Below, piece by piece: positions 1-8,805 of a stretch of DNA of 64,000 nt. Each line of letters starts with the position of its first letter. The stretch's first letter is position 1. Under the pieces are notes generated by a model. It worked only from the letters and a program-made list of their open reading frames with translations, did no database searches and was not told where the DNA came from. Origin of the DNA: JAVJUS01 sp040220455 (lineage in GTDB: Bacteria > Pseudomonadota > Alphaproteobacteria > DSM-16000 > Inquilinaceae); contig JAVJUS010000126.1 of the NCBI GenBank assembly GCA_040220455.1, positions 1 to 64,000 of the forward strand. The letters are read 5' to 3'. The position numbers were made by a program, and so were the translations under genes.

Positions 1-137
1 GCGCGGGCCTGCGGGGCGGCCGGCGCCGCGCCGCCCCCCTCCCCGGTCCCGCCGGTCGCGTCGGCGCCCCCGGCGGTGGCGTTGCCGTTGCCTCGGCCGC
101 CCCGGAACGCGCGCAGGGAGTTCAGATCCGGCGCCAT
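1..137 (-). CDS. cpaF: Start of pilus assembly ATPase CpaF/TadA (partial)
   Basis: Only the first ~45 codons are in the window; the gene runs off the left edge. The ATG at 137-135 begins MAPDLNSLRAF, followed by a Gly/Ala/Thr-rich low-complexity linker. It starts 4 nt after the cpaE stop codon, so translational coupling is likely. Nothing catalytic is visible. The assignment to CpaF, the hexameric ATPase that powers Flp pilus assembly, rests on position: cpaF follows cpaE in Caulobacter-type cpa operons. The flexible low-complexity N-terminus fits that family but does not prove it. Confidence 0.55.
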   Translation of the reverse strand, partial: MAPDLNSLRAFRGGRGNGNATAGGADATGGTGEGGGAAPAAPQAR

Positions 138-141
138 CGGC

Positions 142-1341
142 TCACTTCTTCCACTTCAGGAATTTCGCCAGCCCGCCCGCCTTCTTCTCCTCCGGGCCCG
201 CCACGGCCCTGACCAGGCCGGCCAGCGCGTCGGCGGCCTTGCTGCCGCCGCCGGACGTCAGGGGCTTGCCGTTGAGGGCCGCCTTGCCCGCCTTGGGATC
301 CTCGGGAAGGACGCAGTCGATGGTCGCGCCGAGGCTCTTCTCGAACTCCGCCTTGCTCAGCTCGACGCCTTTGGCGTGGCCGACGCGGTTGGCGACGACC
401 TTGAGCGGCACCTGCGGCGCCATGCGCTGCAGGCTGGTCTTCAGCCGCATCGCGTCGCGCAGGCCCGACAGCGACAGGTCGGTGACCAGGATCATGGTCT
501 TGGCCACGGCCAGGACGTCGGCCGCCGACGGCACCAGATGGCGCGGGATGTCGCAGATCACGAAGTCGGAGATGTCGCAGACCTCGTCGACCAGGCGGCG
601 CAGGCCCTCCGGCTTCAGGTCGATCGGCTCGTCGAGCGGCTCCTCCCCGCCCAGCACCGACAGCCGGTCGGAATAGGCGACCATGGCGCTGGCGATGAAC
701 AGGGAGTCGATGCGGTCGGGATGCTCCAGCGCGTTGCGCATTCCGCTGCCGGGCTCGAGATCGAGGCTGAGCGCGGCGGTGCCGAAATGCAGGTCGAAGT
801 CGATCAGCGCGGCCTGCTTGCCGTAGCTGTCGGCGATCGACCAGGCCGCGCCGATGGCCACGCTCGTCGAGCCGACGCCGCCGCGCGCGCCGACCACGGC
901 GATCACCTCGCCCCGGCGCGCCGGCTCGTTCTGCTTCTCCTCGCTGTGGGCGGCGAGGATGGCGCGGCGCAGCTCCTGGGTGTCGAGCGGCTTGATCAGG
1001 TAGTCGCTGGCGCCCGCCCCGATCAGCCCGCGATAGAGGCCGATGTCGTTGTCGGTGCCGACGACGATGATCGCGGTCATCGGCCCGCACACGGCGGTGA
1101 GGCCGGCGACGTCCTCGACCGGGGCCGTGGCGCCGCTGATGTCGACGATCACCACGGCCGGCTGGACGCCCTCGCCCAGCGCGGCCATGGCCTCCCGGGG
1201 CCCGCCCTCGTAGATGTCGGCGCCGCGGCGGCCGCCGGGCACGATGCGCCCGATCTGGTCGATGGTCTCGGCATCCGACGCGAATGCGAGGATCGGCGCC
1301 TGCTGGCCGCCGGTTTCCTCGATCTTCATGGCTGCGGTCAT
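142..1341 (-). CDS. cpaE: Flp pilus localisation ATPase CpaE/TadZ
   Basis: This 399-residue MinD/ParA-like protein probably places the Flp pilus machine at the cell pole. Residues ~15-125 form a receiver-like domain of the kind found at the N-terminus of CpaE/TadZ. Residues ~145-340 form the P-loop fold. The nucleotide loop at 151-160 reads GARGGVGSTS, so the lysine of the usual KGGVGKT is a serine; such deviant loops are typical of TadZ. Further motifs are an IDFDLHFG stretch and a DFVICDIPR Walker-B-like strand. The ATG overlaps the cpaD stop by 4 nt (ATGA). An internal ATG at 1330 is a possible alternative start. Confidence 0.88.
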   Translation of the reverse strand: MTAAMKIEETGGQQAPILAFASDAETIDQIGRIVPGGRRGADIYEGGPREAMAALGEGVQPAVVIVDISGATAPVEDVAGLTAVCGPMTAIIVVGTDNDIGLYRGLIGAGASDYLIKPLDTQELRRAILAAHSEEKQNEPARRGEVIAVVGARGGVGSTSVAIGAAWSIADSYGKQAALIDFDLHFGTAALSLDLEPGSGMRNALEHPDRIDSLFIASAMVAYSDRLSVLGGEEPLDEPIDLKPEGLRRLVDEVCDISDFVICDIPRHLVPSAADVLAVAKTMILVTDLSLSGLRDAMRLKTSLQRMAPQVPLKVVANRVGHAKGVELSKAEFEKSLGATIDCVLPEDPKAGKAALNGKPLTSGGGSKAADALAGLVRAVAGPEEKKAGGLAKFLKWKK

Positions 1342-2003
1342 TGCTCACTCGCCTTGTCGACGTCGAGGGGCTTGATGTCGTTCGCGCGGTAGCGCTCGAG
1401 CGCGAGGATCGACGGCCCGGCCTCGGCCGGGCCCAGATCGCGCCCGCGCACCAGGTCGCGCCGATCCTCGACCATGCGCGCCAGGTTCAGGTCGTTGGCG
1501 CAGCCATGCGGCAGCAGATGGGTGCCGGCCGGCACGCCGATCGTCCCGAGCCGGGTGCACGAGTTCGGCACGTAGGCCAGCCGCTCGACCGTGACCTGCA
1601 CGCCCGGACCGGCGCGACCGCCGGGCACGAGCTCGACATTGGTCAGGCCGTAGGCGGCGAGCTCCTCGGCGACGAGGCGCTGGCGCGCGGCGGAGAGCGG
1701 ACCGGCGCCCGACACCACGACCCGGTCGCCCGGAGCCGCGCCGACGGAGCGCACGAAGTCGGCCAGCGCGCGGGTCTCGGACGGGGCGAGGCGCACCTCC
1801 TCCGGGGCGAAGCGGACCTCGTGGGTCAGCCGCGTCGTCTCGACCTGGAAGGCGTTGGGCGCGCGGGTGGTCTGGCTGCTGTTCTCGGACACGCAGGCGC
1901 CGAGCGACAGGGCGGCGGCGGCGAGCGCCAGGCCCAGGACCGGGCCGCGGGCGCCGGCGCCGCGGCGCCGGGATTCGGGACGGGTCATCGCGATCGTCCT
2001 CAT
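1338..2003 (-). CDS. cpaD: Pilus assembly lipoprotein CpaD
   Basis: This 221-residue protein has a hydrophobic signal segment at ~20-35 ending in the lipobox LSLGAC, which predicts a diacylated lipoprotein. The body resembles the CpaD/TadD-associated family, with an OmpA-like stretch (RFAPEEVRLAPSETRALADFV) and a C-terminal NSCTRLGTIG...HGCANDLNLARM segment carrying two cysteines. CpaD proteins are thought to help the CpaC secretin in the outer membrane. The gene overlaps both neighbours by 4 nt, so it is translated as part of the cpa operon. Confidence 0.85.
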   Translation of the reverse strand: MRTIAMTRPESRRRGAGARGPVLGLALAAAALSLGACVSENSSQTTRAPNAFQVETTRLTHEVRFAPEEVRLAPSETRALADFVRSVGAAPGDRVVVSGAGPLSAARQRLVAEELAAYGLTNVELVPGGRAGPGVQVTVERLAYVPNSCTRLGTIGVPAGTHLLPHGCANDLNLARMVEDRRDLVRGRDLGPAEAGPSILALERYRANDIKPLDVDKASEQ

Positions 2004-3361
2004 TTCAGGATGAAGCCACCGGTCGCCCCGGCCGAACGCGCGTTGTCGGCAAAGGCGGTGATCGCGGCCGAGCCGGGCTCGCGGTCGGAGATCTTGTCGG
2101 TCGGCAGCGACAGGGAGTCGTCGGAGACGGGGCGCACCATGTAGGGCGTCACGATGATGACGAGCTCGGTCTCCTGGCGCTGGAACCGGCGCGAGCGGAA
2201 CAGCGGGCCCAGCACGGGCAGGTTCTTCATCACCGGGATGGAGTCGTCGCCCTGGGAGATGTTCGACTGGAACAGCCCCGCGATGGCGAAGCTCTGCCCG
2301 CTCGCCAGGTCGACCGTGGTCTCCGCCCGCCGGGTGGTCAGGGCCGGGATCGTGATGCCGTTGAGCTCGATCGCGCCGTCGGTCGAGAGCTGGCTGACCT
2401 CCGGGCGGACGCGCATGTTGATCCGGCCGTCGTTGACCACCGTCGGCGTGAAGGCGAGCGACACGCCGAACTCCTTGAACTCGATGGTGAGCGAGTCGTT
2501 GTCCTGGGCCACCGGCACCGGGAACTCGCCGCCGGCCAGGAAGCTCGCCGTCTCGCCCGACAGGGCGGTCAGGTTCGGCTCGGCCAGGATGGCGACGAAG
2601 CCCTCCTCCTCCAGCGCGTCGAGCAGCACGTTGATGTCGACGTTGCCGTTGGCGAAGCCGCCCGCCAGCGTGTTGCCCGCGCCGCCCGAGGAGATGAAGT
2701 TGCCGCCCAGCGCCACCGGATTGAGCGCCGTGGCGAGGCCGAAGGTGAAGTTGCCCGGGCTGGCGACGGCATCCCAGTTGATGCCGAGCTGGCGGACCAG
2801 CGTGCGCTGCACCTCGGCGATGCGCACCCGCAGGTTCACCTGACCGGTCTCTGCGACCTGGAGGCGGTTCTCGACCTGCTCCGGCGAGGCGACCGCGGCC
2901 CGCGCCCGGTTCAGCGCATCCGACGCGGTCCGGGCGTCGGGCACCGTGCCGCTGACGACCACCCGGTTGCCGACCGATTCCGCCGAGACGTCGGTGCCGG
3001 CGGCCAGCCCGTCGTCGACATCCGCGCCGACGCTGATCTGCAGGCTCGCCACCACCTGGTCGTCGTCGCCGACGGCGAACAGGTTGGTCACGCCCGCCTG
3101 CCGGCCGAAGACGTAGATGAGCTGGGGCGACATGGCCTCGACATCGGCCACGGCCGGATCGGCGATGAAGACGGAGCCCGCGGGCTGGTCGAGCCGGACC
3201 AGGCGGCCCTGGCTGACCTCGAGCGGGACCGTCCGGGTCGGCGCGCCGGGGAATTCCAGCGCCGGGGCCGGAGCCGCGGCGAGCGGCACCAGCACAAGGG
3301 CGACGGCGGCCGCCACGAACAGCGTGCGAAGGGCGGAGAACATTTGAGGCATCCTCGTCAC
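2000..3361 (-). CDS. cpaC: Flp pilus outer-membrane secretin CpaC/RcpA
   Basis: This 453-residue type II/IV secretin forms the outer-membrane channel for the Flp pilus. After a signal peptide (residues ~1-35, ending APAPA) come the RcpA/CpaC N-terminal domain (VPLEVSQGRLVRLDQPAGSV), a BON-like domain (NRVVVSGTVPDARTASDAL) and the secretin core from ~175. The core includes LAEPNLTALSGETASFLAGGEFPVPV and the terminal VPVMKNLPVLGPLFRS signature. The GTG start at 3361 overlaps the cpaB stop by 4 nt; ATGs 9 and 18 nt further in are alternatives. Its position between cpaB and cpaD is canonical. Confidence 0.9.
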   Translation of the reverse strand: MTRMPQMFSALRTLFVAAAVALVLVPLAAAPAPALEFPGAPTRTVPLEVSQGRLVRLDQPAGSVFIADPAVADVEAMSPQLIYVFGRQAGVTNLFAVGDDDQVVASLQISVGADVDDGLAAGTDVSAESVGNRVVVSGTVPDARTASDALNRARAAVASPEQVENRLQVAETGQVNLRVRIAEVQRTLVRQLGINWDAVASPGNFTFGLATALNPVALGGNFISSGGAGNTLAGGFANGNVDINVLLDALEEEGFVAILAEPNLTALSGETASFLAGGEFPVPVAQDNDSLTIEFKEFGVSLAFTPTVVNDGRINMRVRPEVSQLSTDGAIELNGITIPALTTRRAETTVDLASGQSFAIAGLFQSNISQGDDSIPVMKNLPVLGPLFRSRRFQRQETELVIIVTPYMVRPVSDDSLSLPTDKISDREPGSAAITAFADNARSAGATGGFILK

Positions 3362-4368
3362 TGGGCGCCGGAGCGATAGCTGCTGCCGCGCACGACGGTC
3401 ACCTCCGGGGAGTCGAGCCCCGTCCCGGAGCGCGAGCTGCCTTCGAAGAGCATCGACACGTCGCTATCGAGGGTGAAGGTCTGGGCCTCGTCGGCCAGGT
3501 CGGCCATCGGCATGTCGGCGCCGTCGGCCTCCCCGATCCCGGTCTCGGCGGCCTCGGCCGTCTCGTCGCCCGGCAGGTCGCCGGCCTGGACGAGCGCGGC
3601 CTTGGCCGGCGGCAGGCCGGACAGGAGCGCCATGCGCGGCGGCACCTCGTCGCCACCGGCCACCTCGGCGAGGCTGCGCAGGCTGAGCGACAAGGCGCCG
3701 AGCTCCATGACCACATTGATCCGCTCGGCCTGGGCGGGCTCGACCTCGAGGGTGACCGTGTCGATCACCTTCGGGGCCTGGTCCTGGTTGTCCAGGCGCT
3801 GGTCGATCGCGAGCACTCGGACATTGCGCAGGACCGTCTCGCTCGCCCGGACCGGCCGGTCGACCGAGCCGCCGAGGTCGGGACGAACGGTGTGGGTCAG
3901 GATGACGTCCACCTTGTCGCCCGGGAAAACCAGCCCGGCGACGCCGGAGGTCTTGTTGACCGGTACGGAAACCGCGCGTATGCCGGGCGTCAGGACGGCG
4001 GCCAGGAAGCCGCGGTCACCCGGCATGACGATGCGCTCGCCGTTGATCGGCTCGCCCTCGCCCAGCCGGCTGCGCACGACGGCGCCGGCGAAGTCCTCGG
4101 GCGTGCCATCGCCCTTGACGACGTAGCTGGCGGCAAGCGTCTCGTCCGGCCAGGCCTGCCAGCGCAGGTCGGCGGCGGTGACGAACTGGCCGGCGGACAG
4201 CCCGCGATCGGCGACCAGGACGAACTGCACCTCCGGCTTGGCCGGGGCCGAGGTCTCGGCGACCTCCACCGGGGCGCGCTGGCTCTCGAGCCAGCCGCGC
4301 GCGAACTGGAGCGTGCCGAAGCCCACGCCGGCGGCCATGATCAGAAGAATGAGAATGCGCGCGCGCAT
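3358..4368 (-). CDS. cpaB: Flp pilus assembly protein CpaB/RcpC
   Basis: This 336-residue protein has one N-terminal membrane anchor (residues ~3-20) followed by a SAF/CpaB domain. The visible sequence FVLVADRGLSAGQFVTAADLRWQ and the later GIRAVSVPVNKTSGVAGLVFPGDKVDVILT are family hallmarks. The C-terminal third is acidic and lower in complexity. CpaB acts in the periplasm, probably gating or stabilising the secretin. A clean Shine-Dalgarno (GGAGGTCGTCC) precedes the ATG. The stop overlaps the cpaC start, and cpaA lies 18 nt upstream, so the gene is inside the pilus operon. Confidence 0.9.
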   Translation of the reverse strand: MRARILILLIMAAGVGFGTLQFARGWLESQRAPVEVAETSAPAKPEVQFVLVADRGLSAGQFVTAADLRWQAWPDETLAASYVVKGDGTPEDFAGAVVRSRLGEGEPINGERIVMPGDRGFLAAVLTPGIRAVSVPVNKTSGVAGLVFPGDKVDVILTHTVRPDLGGSVDRPVRASETVLRNVRVLAIDQRLDNQDQAPKVIDTVTLEVEPAQAERINVVMELGALSLSLRSLAEVAGGDEVPPRMALLSGLPPAKAALVQAGDLPGDETAEAAETGIGEADGADMPMADLADEAQTFTLDSDVSMLFEGSSRSGTGLDSPEVTVVRGSSYRSGAQ

Positions 4369-4386
4369 GGACGACCTCCGCTGACG

Positions 4387-4941
4387 CTAGACGGCCGCCA
4401 AGCGGGCGAGCACGACGAGCCCACCCGCCGCGATGGCGATACCGTAGGGAATCGGGCGCCGCCGGGGCGGCTTGCCGGCCTCGATCTCGAGACCGTCGAC
4501 GGCGGCCGTGCGCCGCCGGATCATGCGGGCCGTGCCCAGCGCCACGGCGAGAAGCCCGCCGGCAGCCGAGGTCACGACCAGGAACTCGAAAATCATCCAG
4601 GGCCCGGCCCACAGGGCAAGCGCCGTGAGCAGCTTGACGTCGCCGCCGCCCGCGAAGCCGGCGGCGAACATGGCGAAGCCGATCGCCAGCACCAGGGCGG
4701 CGATGGCCACGGCCCAGACCGGGCCGAGGGCGGGAAGCATGGCCGTGCCGGCCGGGCCGCCGAGCCAGGCGCCGCCGAGCCACAGGCCGAGCAGCCAGAC
4801 GGGGTACGCCGCGACGATTCCGACCGATGCCGTGTTCGGGATCGTCATGGTGCGCGCGTCGCTCACGGCGGCCCAGAGGGCCAGGCCGGCGACGGCGGCG
4901 AGAGCGGCGAGGCTGATCAGGGTGGCGATCACGGGTGTCAT
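4387..4941 (-). CDS. cpaA: Prepilin peptidase CpaA/TadV
   Basis: This 184-residue polytopic membrane protein of the A24 aspartic peptidase family cleaves the Flp pilin leader. The two catalytic aspartates are visible: one in SDARTMTIPN near residue 28, the other in the GGGDVKLL motif near residue 100. About five or six hydrophobic segments flank them. The length fits the short TadV/CpaA class, which lacks the N-methyltransferase domain of PilD. It lies 97 nt downstream of the pilin stop and 18 nt upstream of cpaB. The hairpin in the pilin-cpaA gap may lower its transcript level relative to pilin. Confidence 0.88.
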   Translation of the reverse strand: MTPVIATLISLAALAAVAGLALWAAVSDARTMTIPNTASVGIVAAYPVWLLGLWLGGAWLGGPAGTAMLPALGPVWAVAIAALVLAIGFAMFAAGFAGGGDVKLLTALALWAGPWMIFEFLVVTSAAGGLLAVALGTARMIRRRTAAVDGLEIEAGKPPRRRPIPYGIAIAAGGLVVLARLAAV

Positions 4942-4985
4942 GTCCCGTCGGTTGCGTCGTGCGAGAGAGCGGTCGAGGGAGCGGT

Positions 4986-5019
4986 AAGGGGCGGGCGGAC
5001 CGAACGCCGCCCACCCCTT
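4986..5019 (-). terminator. GC-rich hairpin between flp and cpaA (attenuator-like)
   Basis: Read on the minus strand, arms GGGGTGGGCGG and CCGCCCGCCCC (one mismatch) close over an 8-nt loop just after the pilin stop codon. No T-run follows, so full termination is doubtful. A partial terminator or mRNA 3'-end stabiliser would give the usual high pilin to low assembly-gene ratio. The structure is visible; its role is inferred. Confidence 0.5.
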
Positions 5020-5038
5020 TCCGGTGACGTCGCGACGA

Positions 5039-5218
5039 TCAGCTGCCGCCGGCGCCGGCCAGCGCGCTCTCGACCGTCCCGAAGGTGGTGTTGAGCTGCG
5101 TCGACAGGGCCTGGAGGCCGCCGATGATGGCGATCGCGATCAGCGCCGCGATGAGCGCGTACTCGATCGCAGTGGCGCCGGACTCGTCCTTCAGGAAGCG
5201 CTTGAAAGTGGACAGCAT
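5039..5218 (-). CDS. flp: Flp/Fap-type major pilin
   Basis: This 59-residue type IVb pilin precursor has a short leader MLSTFKRFLKDESG and then the class signature ATAIEYALIAALIAIAIIG. The conserved Glu-Tyr pair sits at the +5 region after the G/A cleavage site used by CpaA-type peptidases. The rest is a single hydrophobic helix and a short Ser/Gly-rich tail. The ATG at 5218 has a strong GGAGGAG ribosome site 5-6 nt upstream; an in-frame upstream extension exists but lacks such a site. It is the first gene of the cpa operon and is driven from the AT-rich intergenic region. Confidence 0.93.
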   Translation of the reverse strand: MLSTFKRFLKDESGATAIEYALIAALIAIAIIGGLQALSTQLNTTFGTVESALAGAGGS

Positions 5219-5627
5219 GATTTGCTCCTCCGTGCTTGGCTCGCATGCGAGTGGGGCGGGTTCGGATGGCCAGACGCCCCGTTTCACATTGCCGAAGCTG
5301 AATAAAAATGATGAACAAATTAATAATGGATCGACCCTACCGGCCACACTTCCTCTTCATTTACCGTTTACCATACAGTCGATCTCTCCAATTACATATT
5401 CATATCTGCCATAAGTGTCATCGAAAACCGCTTGCTATCTTTATATAATGAAAACCGTTACCGATCGGTATATTTTCTATTTCGCGTCGATTTGAAATTC
5501 ATTTCCGCCCTAAAGTCACTTTGAATTCGATTGAATTTTGTTCGAAATCGACGACGTAAGTTGATGCGAAATGAATGTAAACAAAAAATAAAGACTTCTT
5601 TGGTGATTCCTCGGAGAATGTAGTAAC
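5219..5627. promoter_or_regulatory. AT-rich divergent promoter region, flp operon / TadG-like gene
   Basis: This ~410-nt gap has no credible gene and is far richer in A+T than the rest of the window. It carries the promoters of the divergent pilus genes. Visible elements are a TATAAT on the plus strand within CTTTATATAATG at ~5440-5451 and a perfect 12-bp palindrome TACCGATCGGTA at 5459-5470, which looks like a TetR-class operator. I did not find a clear full CtrA site, although TTTACCAT-like halves are present near 5367. Confidence 0.55.
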
Positions 5628-7127
5628 GTGAACAGTAAAGTCCGTTCTCGAATGCTGGACGGTAGACAAGTGCGGGACCTGGCCATGACCGACACGACCC
5701 CGAACCGCCGCCTTCGGCGCCACCTGACGCGCCGCCTGGGCGCCCTCGCCGGCGATCGCCGCGGCGCGCTCAGCGCCATCGTCGCCGCCGCCCTGGTTCC
5801 GATGATCGGGATGATCGGCCTCGCGACGGATTCCGCGCGCGGCTACATGATCCGCCACAAGCTGAACGAGGCGCTCGACGCCGCCGCGCTCGCCGCCGCC
5901 CAGAAGGTCGAGTTCGAGGACATGCAGACCGAATTCGACATGTTCTTCGACGCGAACTTCCCCGACGGCTTCATGGGCGCCAATATCGACGGGCCCTACC
6001 TGACCTGGAACGAGACGACGCGCCGGCTGACCGCGACCGCCGATGCCCGGGTCGACACGACCTTCATGCGCGTGCTCGGCCACGACTACATGGACGTCGC
6101 CGCGCGCACGGTGATCCAGAGCGAGAACACCGGCATGGAGCTGGTGCTCGTCATGGACAACACGGGCTCCATGCGCGGCGGCGGCAAGATCGACGCGATG
6201 AAGAACGCCGCGGCGGACCTGATCGACATCCTCTATGGCGATTCCGACTACATCGAGAACTTCTGGGTCGGCCTGGTCCCCTACACGGCCACGGTCAATG
6301 TCGGCGCGGGCCGGACCGGCTGGCTGCGCCTGGACCAGGACCTGACGATCTGGGACGGCACGGGCACGAGCTGGAAGGGCTGCGTCGAGGCGCGCTGGGA
6401 CACCGGCCGCGACATGACCGACGACCCGCCGAGCGTCGAACGCTGGCCGATGTATTACTGGGAGAGCTCCGACGGCAACGACGACGACAACGAATGGCCG
6501 GACATCAAGGAGGAGAACTTCTGGCAGAACGACGGGCGCGGCCCCAATCTCGGCTGCGGCCCCGAAATAACGCCGCTGACCTCCGACCGGACGGTGATCG
6601 ACGCGGGCATCGACGAGATGCTGCCCTGGCACCGCGGCGGCACCATGGGCAATCTGGGCCTGTCCTGGGGCTGGCGGACGATCTCGCCGCGCTGGCAGGG
6701 CCTGTGGGGCGGCGACACGCCGGCCTCCTTGCCACTGGACTACGACGAGGATCTGGTGACCAAGGCGGTCATCATGCTGACCGACGGCGTCAACCAGTAC
6801 TACGACCACGACAACAGTGACTCTTTCGGCTCGGACTACTCCGCCTACGACCGGGTCGACGAGGGCCGGCTCGACGGCGAGACGACGGTCGGCGGTGCCG
6901 TGGACGTGGTCGACGACAAGATGGCGAACACCTGCGAGTTGATGAAGGCGGAAGGCATCATTCTCTATACGATCACCTTCCAGGTGAACAACGCCTCGAC
7001 CCAGAACCTGTTCCGCAACTGCGCAACCAGCGCGTCGCACTACTTCAACTCCCCGACCAACGAGGAGCTGGCGAACGTCTTCAAGGTGATCGCCAACGAA
7101 CTGAGCAACCTGCGCATCGCGGAGTGA
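5628..7127 (+). CDS. TadG-like pilus-associated protein with von Willebrand factor A domain
   Basis: This 499-residue protein has an N-terminal TadE/TadG-type membrane segment (~45-70, RRGALSAIVAAALVPMIGMIGLATDSARGY) followed by a predicted extracytoplasmic domain. The vWA metal site (MIDAS) begins with DNTGSM near residue 178, and a TDGVNQYYD segment lies near 385. TadG proteins take part in Flp pilus surface assembly. The middle (residues ~230-310) is acidic and Trp-rich, unusual for pilus proteins. A GTG at 5628 with GGAGA 10 nt upstream is the longest start; ATGs at 5652 and 5685 are alternatives. It is divergent from the flp operon and shares its promoter region. Confidence 0.82.
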   Translation: MNSKVRSRMLDGRQVRDLAMTDTTPNRRLRRHLTRRLGALAGDRRGALSAIVAAALVPMIGMIGLATDSARGYMIRHKLNEALDAAALAAAQKVEFEDMQTEFDMFFDANFPDGFMGANIDGPYLTWNETTRRLTATADARVDTTFMRVLGHDYMDVAARTVIQSENTGMELVLVMDNTGSMRGGGKIDAMKNAAADLIDILYGDSDYIENFWVGLVPYTATVNVGAGRTGWLRLDQDLTIWDGTGTSWKGCVEARWDTGRDMTDDPPSVERWPMYYWESSDGNDDDNEWPDIKEENFWQNDGRGPNLGCGPEITPLTSDRTVIDAGIDEMLPWHRGGTMGNLGLSWGWRTISPRWQGLWGGDTPASLPLDYDEDLVTKAVIMLTDGVNQYYDHDNSDSFGSDYSAYDRVDEGRLDGETTVGGAVDVVDDKMANTCELMKAEGIILYTITFQVNNASTQNLFRNCATSASHYFNSPTNEELANVFKVIANELSNLRIAE

Positions 7128-7182
7128 GGGCTCGGTTCGCACCTTGATGCCGTAACCGGCGCGACAGGCGGTGAACGATCGA

Positions 7183-7271
7183 AGCACCCTGCGCTCTGAC
7201 GGGCGCAGGGTGCTCTACGTTATTCAAGACGGGACATTTTTCGGAACTGACGATCCGATTAGTTCGGAGTT
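7183..7271. repeat. Dispersed double-palindrome element, copy 1
   Basis: The first inverted repeat pairs AGCACCCTGCGC with GCGCAGGGTGCT; the second is built on TTCGGAACTGA...TTAGTTCGGAG. The same two modules, in the same order and spacing but on the other strand, occur at 23439-23540. The element lies in the 276-nt gap after the TadG-like gene and could end its transcript, although no T-run follows. Confidence 0.75.
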
Positions 7272-7403
7272 CGCCCCGGGCCCCGGCAAGATCCGGGGCC
7301 TTGCCATGTCGGCGTTCGAAGGACGCCCGTCTCGCGTCGGGGGATCGCCGCACCGGATCGGGATGTCCGGCGCTCCCGCCCGATCGGACGGATCGATCGT
7401 GCG

Positions 7404-8522
7404 TCAGGCGGCCGTGGCGGCGGACGGCGCTGTGGCGCGCGTCCCGGGACGGTCGCCGACCAGCCGGCCGGCCAGCCACCAGATCCCGAGAGCGCACAGG
7501 ACCGAGACGTAGCCGTCGACGGCGTAGTGCCAGCCCAGATGGATCGAGCCGATCTGGATGACGACGGCATAGGCCGTCAGCGCGATGCCGAGCCGGCGAT
7601 CGACCCGCCAGCCCCACAGCGCCTGAATCGTGGCCACGGCGACGTGCAGGCTGGGCATGGCGGAGATCCCGCCGCCGGCCGCCGCCTCCCCGCCCTGGTA
7701 GACGGTCCAGAGATAGAGCTGCGCCTCGCGCGCCAGCAAGCCGAAATCGGCATGCAGGCGGTCGAGATAAGCCACCAGCGGCGCGTAGGGATCGGCCCCG
7801 CCGACCACGTCGCCGTAGTAGATCGGCCCGGCCGAGGAGAGCAGCACCGCCAGCCCGTTGCCCAGCACCGTCCAGGCCAGGAGGAAGGCGACCAGGTAGC
7901 GCAGGCGCAGCGCCTGGTCGCGCATGGCGAAGAGCTGCCAGTACACGATCAGGTACATGATCAGGAACCACATGTTGTAGAGGTGGCTCACGACCATGGT
8001 CACGGCCGGATGGCCCAGCACGGGCTGCAGGATCTCCCAGGGGTGATGGCCGAAATGCAGCCAACGGTCGAGGCGCATGAAGGCCTCGTCCAGATGGAAC
8101 GGGACGAAGGCCGGGATCGCCGTCTTGAAGGCGGTGAACAGGGTGGCGAAGAGCGGCAGGACGACGACCGGCACCGCGACCTGCGCCAACCGCGAGGGGG
8201 CCAGCAGGCCTTTGCCGAGCGCCGCCGGGATGGCGCGGAGCCGGAACGGCCGGACATGAAGGGCCTGGTGCGCCGCCTCGCCGATGAGCGTGACGACGGC
8301 GATGAAGACCGGCGGCATCAGGGCGACGATCACGTACTCGCCCAGGACCAGCGGAACCGTCCGGCCGTTCCAGGCCAACAGCCCGATCACCAGCACCGCA
8401 TGGAGGGCGCAGATCGCCAGGGCCACGCGATAGCGCAGGATCTCGCGCCGGACGCCGGCGAGGACGGTCGAGGCCGCGCCGGCCAGGGGCGCGGCAATCG
8501 TGCCGGACCGGGTGGTGTCCAT
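7404..8522 (-). CDS. PAP2-superfamily membrane phosphatase/phosphotransferase
   Basis: This 372-residue polytopic protein has about seven hydrophobic segments. The PAP2 catalytic signatures are clear near the C-terminus: GGISAMPSLHVA (motif 2, His after Ser) at ~283-294 and SIHLGWHYAVDGY (motif 3) at ~322-334. The length and late motifs resemble the Aur1/inositolphosphotransferase-like branch, which moves polar head groups onto lipids, rather than a short PgpB-type phosphatase. The substrate cannot be told from sequence. The ATG is preceded by GGAGGAG. It stands alone on the minus strand between pilus genes, so its role is unclear. Confidence 0.8.
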   Translation of the reverse strand: MDTTRSGTIAAPLAGAASTVLAGVRREILRYRVALAICALHAVLVIGLLAWNGRTVPLVLGEYVIVALMPPVFIAVVTLIGEAAHQALHVRPFRLRAIPAALGKGLLAPSRLAQVAVPVVVLPLFATLFTAFKTAIPAFVPFHLDEAFMRLDRWLHFGHHPWEILQPVLGHPAVTMVVSHLYNMWFLIMYLIVYWQLFAMRDQALRLRYLVAFLLAWTVLGNGLAVLLSSAGPIYYGDVVGGADPYAPLVAYLDRLHADFGLLAREAQLYLWTVYQGGEAAAGGGISAMPSLHVAVATIQALWGWRVDRRLGIALTAYAVVIQIGSIHLGWHYAVDGYVSVLCALGIWWLAGRLVGDRPGTRATAPSAATAA

Positions 8523-8805
8523 GGACGGGCTCCTCCGATGGTCGCCGGCGCTTCCGGAATCGAGCGGCCTGCTAGCGCCCGGCGACCGTCATCGGCTACC
8601 CCGTCAGCGTGAAAAAGTCATTAAATCCGAAGATCAAGTCCGGTCATCGGGCATTTCGCGAAACTTCGAGTGAAAAATCGACACGAACGGATCGGCAACC
8701 TCCTGAGTATCCGGACAACGCTGGTGCCGGCCGAATTAATCGTTCCTTCAAGACTTGTGGCCAAAGTGGGACAAACGGACCCACCAAGGCGGGAGGACCG
8801 GAGCG

